A stretch of 64,000 bases of DNA, taken from the NCBI GenBank assembly GCA_015068605.1, contig SVKF01000002.1, forward strand, positions 1 to 64,000. The letters run 5' to 3'. Of this stretch, positions 61,493 through 64,000 are shown piece after piece (the stretch's first letter is position 1; the number at the start of each line of letters is the position of its first letter). Origin of the DNA: Oscillospiraceae bacterium (lineage in GTDB: Bacteria; Bacillota; Clostridia; Monoglobales; Monoglobaceae). A program made the position numbers and the translations under genes. Under the pieces are notes generated by a model that did not search any database, was not told where the DNA came from, and worked only from the letters and a program-made list of their open reading frames with translations.

Positions 61493-63124
61493 ATGATTAG
61501 TATAAAGGTTATTGATAAGCAGGGAAATGAACTGTTTTATCAAAAAGGAAAAACGGAGGTTGACTGTGTTTATGAGGGCGAGTTTTCCGAAGGGGATGTT
61601 ATCCGTGTGGAAACCAATGAAAAGGAATATATCGCACTCAGGCTTGACGAAACTCTTGAAGAGAGCATAATTTTTGCGCCAAATCAGAAGTTTATCTATG
61701 AAATACATAAAGAGTATAACGGATTAAGCTTCTCCGAAGATGCTTTTTCGGGGACGAGTCACAAGCTTTTTGCGAGAGTTCCCGAGGATGAGGAAATTTA
61801 CTGTGAGAGAAATATTGCGCTCAATTCACACGATTTACCCAATGCAAAAGGAAGCTATCCTCATGCTTATGCCAACCATGTAACAAGGCAAAGCCCGAAC
61901 TTTTTTGAGAGAAACGCCATAAACGGCGTTATTCATCCCGAAGGACACTGGGGTTATCCTTATAACAACTGGGCAGGCGGAGCAAGAAGCGACTTGGAGT
62001 TCTTTATTGATTTTGGAACTGAAGTTGAAATAGATAAGCTTGTGTTTTATTTAAGGGCTGACTTCCCTCACGATTCATATTGGGACAGCGTTGAGGTCGT
62101 AACGGATGACGGAGCGGTTATGAAAGCCGAATTTAAACCTACAGGTGAGGGGCAGGAGCTTATCTTCCCCGAAACAAAGATTACGAAAAAATTACATTTA
62201 ACAAATTTTACACAACCGACAGAGCCTCTTTCCTGGGCAGGACTTTCCCAGATTGAGGTAATCGGCAAATACATTAAGGAGGATTTAAGTAAAATGGAAA
62301 TCAGAAGTGCATCAAACCCAAAGGATGTTAAAAACTACGACACAGACCGCTTGAGAGAGGAATTTCATATCTCAAAGCTTTTCACAAAGGACAATATCAG
62401 AATGGTATACAGCCATATCGACAGAATTATAACAGCAGGACTTATGCCTATTCATCATGAGTTAAAGCTTGAAGGCGGAAAAGAGCTTGCAAGTGATTAT
62501 TTCCTTGAAAGACGCGAAATGGGCTGTATTAATGTTGGTGGAAAAGGTGTTATAACAGTTGACGGAACAGAGTATGAAATGAATCCGAGAGACGGAATTT
62601 ATATCGGTATGGGGAATAAGGAAATCAGCTTTAAGAGTGTTGATGAAGAAAATCCGGCGAAGTTCTATGTTTCTTCCTGTCCGGCACACGCATCATATCC
62701 AATCGTTAAGATTGATATAACAAAGGCTAAAAAAGTGCCTTGCGGCTCGGTTGAAGATTGCAACAAGAGAGTTATCAATCAGTATATCCACCCTGAAGTT
62801 ATAAAGAGCTGTCAACTTGCAATGGGACTTACACAGTTAGAGCCCGGCTCAAACTGGAACACAATGCCGTCTCATACCCACGACAGAAGAATGGAAGTTT
62901 ATATGTATCTTGATATGGGCGAAAATGATGCGGTATTCCACATGATGGGTGAGCCAAACGAAACAAGACATATTATTATGCACAATGAGGAAGCAGTTAT
63001 TTCTCCAAGCTGGTCAATACACAGCGGTGTCGGAACAAAGAATTATTCCTTTATTTGGGCAATGTGCGGAGAAAATCAGGAATTTACAGATATGGACCAT
63101 ATCGAAACAAAGGATTTAAGATAG
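61493..63124 (+). CDS. kduI: 5-keto-4-deoxyuronate isomerase fused to an extra N-terminal domain
   Basis: The start is at ATG 61493 (AAGGAG, seven bases); 543 residues. The C-terminal 276 residues (from Met268, ATG 62294) are a full KduI: MEIRSASNPKDVKNYDTDRL, YSHIDRIITAGLMP and a cupin zinc site (His461, His463, Glu468 and a later His in SIHSGVG). KduI converts 5-keto-4-deoxyuronate to 3-deoxy-hexosulonate. The N-terminal ~265 residues form beta-rich domains, including a discoidin-like part (RSDLEFFIDFGTEVEIDKLV, SWAGLSQIEVIGKY), and are absent from usual KduI. A strong site (AAGGAGG) 11 bases before ATG 62294 could also give stand-alone KduI. Confidence 0.92.
   Translation: MISIKVIDKQGNELFYQKGKTEVDCVYEGEFSEGDVIRVETNEKEYIALRLDETLEESIIFAPNQKFIYEIHKEYNGLSFSEDAFSGTSHKLFARVPEDEEIYCERNIALNSHDLPNAKGSYPHAYANHVTRQSPNFFERNAINGVIHPEGHWGYPYNNWAGGARSDLEFFIDFGTEVEIDKLVFYLRADFPHDSYWDSVEVVTDDGAVMKAEFKPTGEGQELIFPETKITKKLHLTNFTQPTEPLSWAGLSQIEVIGKYIKEDLSKMEIRSASNPKDVKNYDTDRLREEFHISKLFTKDNIRMVYSHIDRIITAGLMPIHHELKLEGGKELASDYFLERREMGCINVGGKGVITVDGTEYEMNPRDGIYIGMGNKEISFKSVDEENPAKFYVSSCPAHASYPIVKIDITKAKKVPCGSVEDCNKRVINQYIHPEVIKSCQLAMGLTQLEPGSNWNTMPSHTHDRRMEVYMYLDMGENDAVFHMMGEPNETRHIIMHNEEAVISPSWSIHSGVGTKNYSFIWAMCGENQEFTDMDHIETKDLR
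62274..62296 (+). promoter_or_regulatory. Internal ribosome binding site inside the kduI fusion
   Basis: AAGGAGG at 62276-62282 and the in-frame ATG at 62294 (Met268) mark the exact start of the ordinary KduI protein. It suggests either a recent fusion of two genes or a second, shorter product. Confidence 0.6.
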
Positions 63125-63134
63125 GGGGATAATT

Positions 63135-63923
63135 ATGTTCAGATTAGACGGAAAGGTTGCATTGGTTACAGGTGCATCTTACGGAATAGGCTTTGCAATC
63201 GCAAAAGGTCTTGCAGATGCAGGAGCTAAAATCGTATTTAACGATATAAATGAAGAATTTCTAAACAAAGGCATTGAAAACTATAAGGCTGAAGGAATTG
63301 ATGCAAAAGGCTATATTTGTGATGTAACAGATGAAGAAGCTGTCAATGAAATGGTTGCAAAAATCGAAAAAGAAGTTGGCGTAATTGATATTTTGGTTAA
63401 TAATGCCGGTATTATCAAGAGAATACCTATGCACGAAATGAGTGCGGAAGACTTCCGAAAGGTTATTGATGTTGACCTTAACGCTCCATTTATCGTTTCA
63501 AAAGCGGTTATCCCTGCAATGATAAAAAAAGGCGGCGGAAAGATTATTAATATCTGTTCAATGATGAGTGAGCTTGGAAGAGAAACTGTTTCGGCTTATG
63601 CGGCGGCTAAGGGCGGTCTTAAAATGCTTACAAGAAATATCTGCTCCGAATACGGTGAATACAATATTCAATGTAACGGAATAGGACCCGGCTATATTGC
63701 AACTCCGCAAACTGCACCTCTTCGTGAGGTTCAGCCCGATGGTTCAAGACATCCGTTTGATACATTTATCTGTGCTAAAACTCCTGCCGGAAGATGGCTC
63801 AACCCGGAGGAATTGGTTGGTCCTGCAGTATTTTTGGCATCGAGTGCATCAGATGCGGTAAACGGACATATTCTGTATGTTGACGGCGGAATACTTGCCT
63901 ATATCGGCAAACAGCCTAAATAA
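63135..63923 (+). CDS. kduD: 2-deoxy-D-gluconate 3-dehydrogenase (SDR family)
   Basis: 262 residues of the SDR family: VALVTGASYGIGFAIAKGL (cofactor), NNAGIIKRIPMHEM, the Ser-Tyr-Lys triad in NICSMMSELGRETVSAYAAAKGG and NGIGPGYIATPQTAPL. Sequence features and position after kduI identify KduD, which reduces 3-deoxy-hexosulonate to 2-keto-3-deoxygluconate. GGGGGATAAT precedes its ATG, 10 bases after the kduI stop. A very long hairpin terminator follows. Confidence 0.94.
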   Translation: MFRLDGKVALVTGASYGIGFAIAKGLADAGAKIVFNDINEEFLNKGIENYKAEGIDAKGYICDVTDEEAVNEMVAKIEKEVGVIDILVNNAGIIKRIPMHEMSAEDFRKVIDVDLNAPFIVSKAVIPAMIKKGGGKIINICSMMSELGRETVSAYAAAKGGLKMLTRNICSEYGEYNIQCNGIGPGYIATPQTAPLREVQPDGSRHPFDTFICAKTPAGRWLNPEELVGPAVFLASSASDAVNGHILYVDGGILAYIGKQPK

Positions 63924-63934
63924 AAAGTGTAGAT

Positions 63935-63990
63935 AAACCAAGGGCTGTGGCAAAATGAAATCATTTTGCCACAGCCCTTGGTTTTTTGGG
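63935..63990 (+). terminator. Long hairpin terminator after kduD
   Basis: The 24-bp perfect stem ends in TTGGTTTTTT, giving a plus-strand T-run directly after the pairing, 12 bases after the kduD stop. Confidence 0.85.
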
Positions 63991-64000
63991 GTGGACGAAA
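63935..64000 (-). repeat. Dispersed repeat, copy D, cut by the window edge
   Basis: A perfect 24-bp stem with a 2-base loop (63935-63984), then GGGGTGGACGAAA, matching the start of copy B in the same direction. Only the hairpin end and the first bases of the body are inside the window. Confidence 0.7.

Overview
The window reads as one contig piece from a low-GC (roughly 36-38% by eye) Gram-positive anaerobe of the class Clostridia, probably a gut or rumen polysaccharide degrader. The basis is strong AGGAGG-type ribosome binding sites, near-consensus sigma-A promoters, S-layer-homology (SLH) anchored secreted enzymes, a split cobalamin methionine synthase, many AraC-type regulators and a full unsaturated-uronate pathway. 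Genus-level placement is not possible from what is visible.

Region 1 (1-22741, all minus strand) is a carbohydrate locus. A strong promoter near 22815-22843 starts a six-gene run of secreted or surface proteins: an SLH protein, a large clan GH-A hydrolase with a CBM9-like tail, a three-SLH anchor protein, a GHL6-type cytoplasmic hydrolase, a second secreted GH-A hydrolase, and a small secreted protein sharing a module with the anchor protein. It ends at a hairpin near 9038-9065. A CUT1-type sugar ABC transporter (binding lipoprotein and two permeases) follows, then a decayed GH88 unsaturated-uronyl hydrolase beside a structured 390-bp insert, a GH38 mannosidase-like enzyme, an esterase and a HAD phosphatase cut by the left edge.

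Region 2 (22966-34490) holds regulation and catabolism: three AraC regulators, a frameshifted ISAs1-type insertion sequence, a DMT transporter with a Gfo/Idh/MocA enzyme, and a plus-strand operon (isomerase/epimerase-like, two Gfo/Idh/MocA enzymes, mannonate dehydratase UxuA, SDR mannonate/fructuronate oxidoreductase). The pathway resumes at the right end (60512-63923) with an AraC regulator, an unusual KduI fusion and KduD.

Region 3 (34841-42358, minus) is an OmpR-family two-component system, a ComEC-like metallo-hydrolase lipoprotein, and a CotH / VTC-domain / DUF4956 cluster. Two of its promoters carry 11-bp-period direct repeats that fit an OmpR-family regulator. A tRNA-Lys(CTT) with its terminator closes it.

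Region 4 (42533-60345) starts with a parvulin-type foldase and long-form HPF. Then comes the most unusual gene set: an extremely acidic calcium-repeat protein with a C39-like papain-fold domain, a 175-aa unknown, two tandem dynamin-like GTPases and a membrane-anchored HtrA-like protease. After glycerol-1-phosphate dehydrogenase and metF/metH come a lipoprotein, a one-pass membrane peptide, a TerY-like VWA protein and a Ser/Thr kinase. I propose this as the best candidate for an undescribed membrane- or envelope-stress system; the function is inference.

Non-coding structure is rich: a dispersed ~270-bp repeat with a terminator-like hairpin (three full copies, one cut by the right edge), a two-hairpin element present twice with covarying stems in front of unrelated genes, and a 168-bp imperfect palindrome at 60342-60509.
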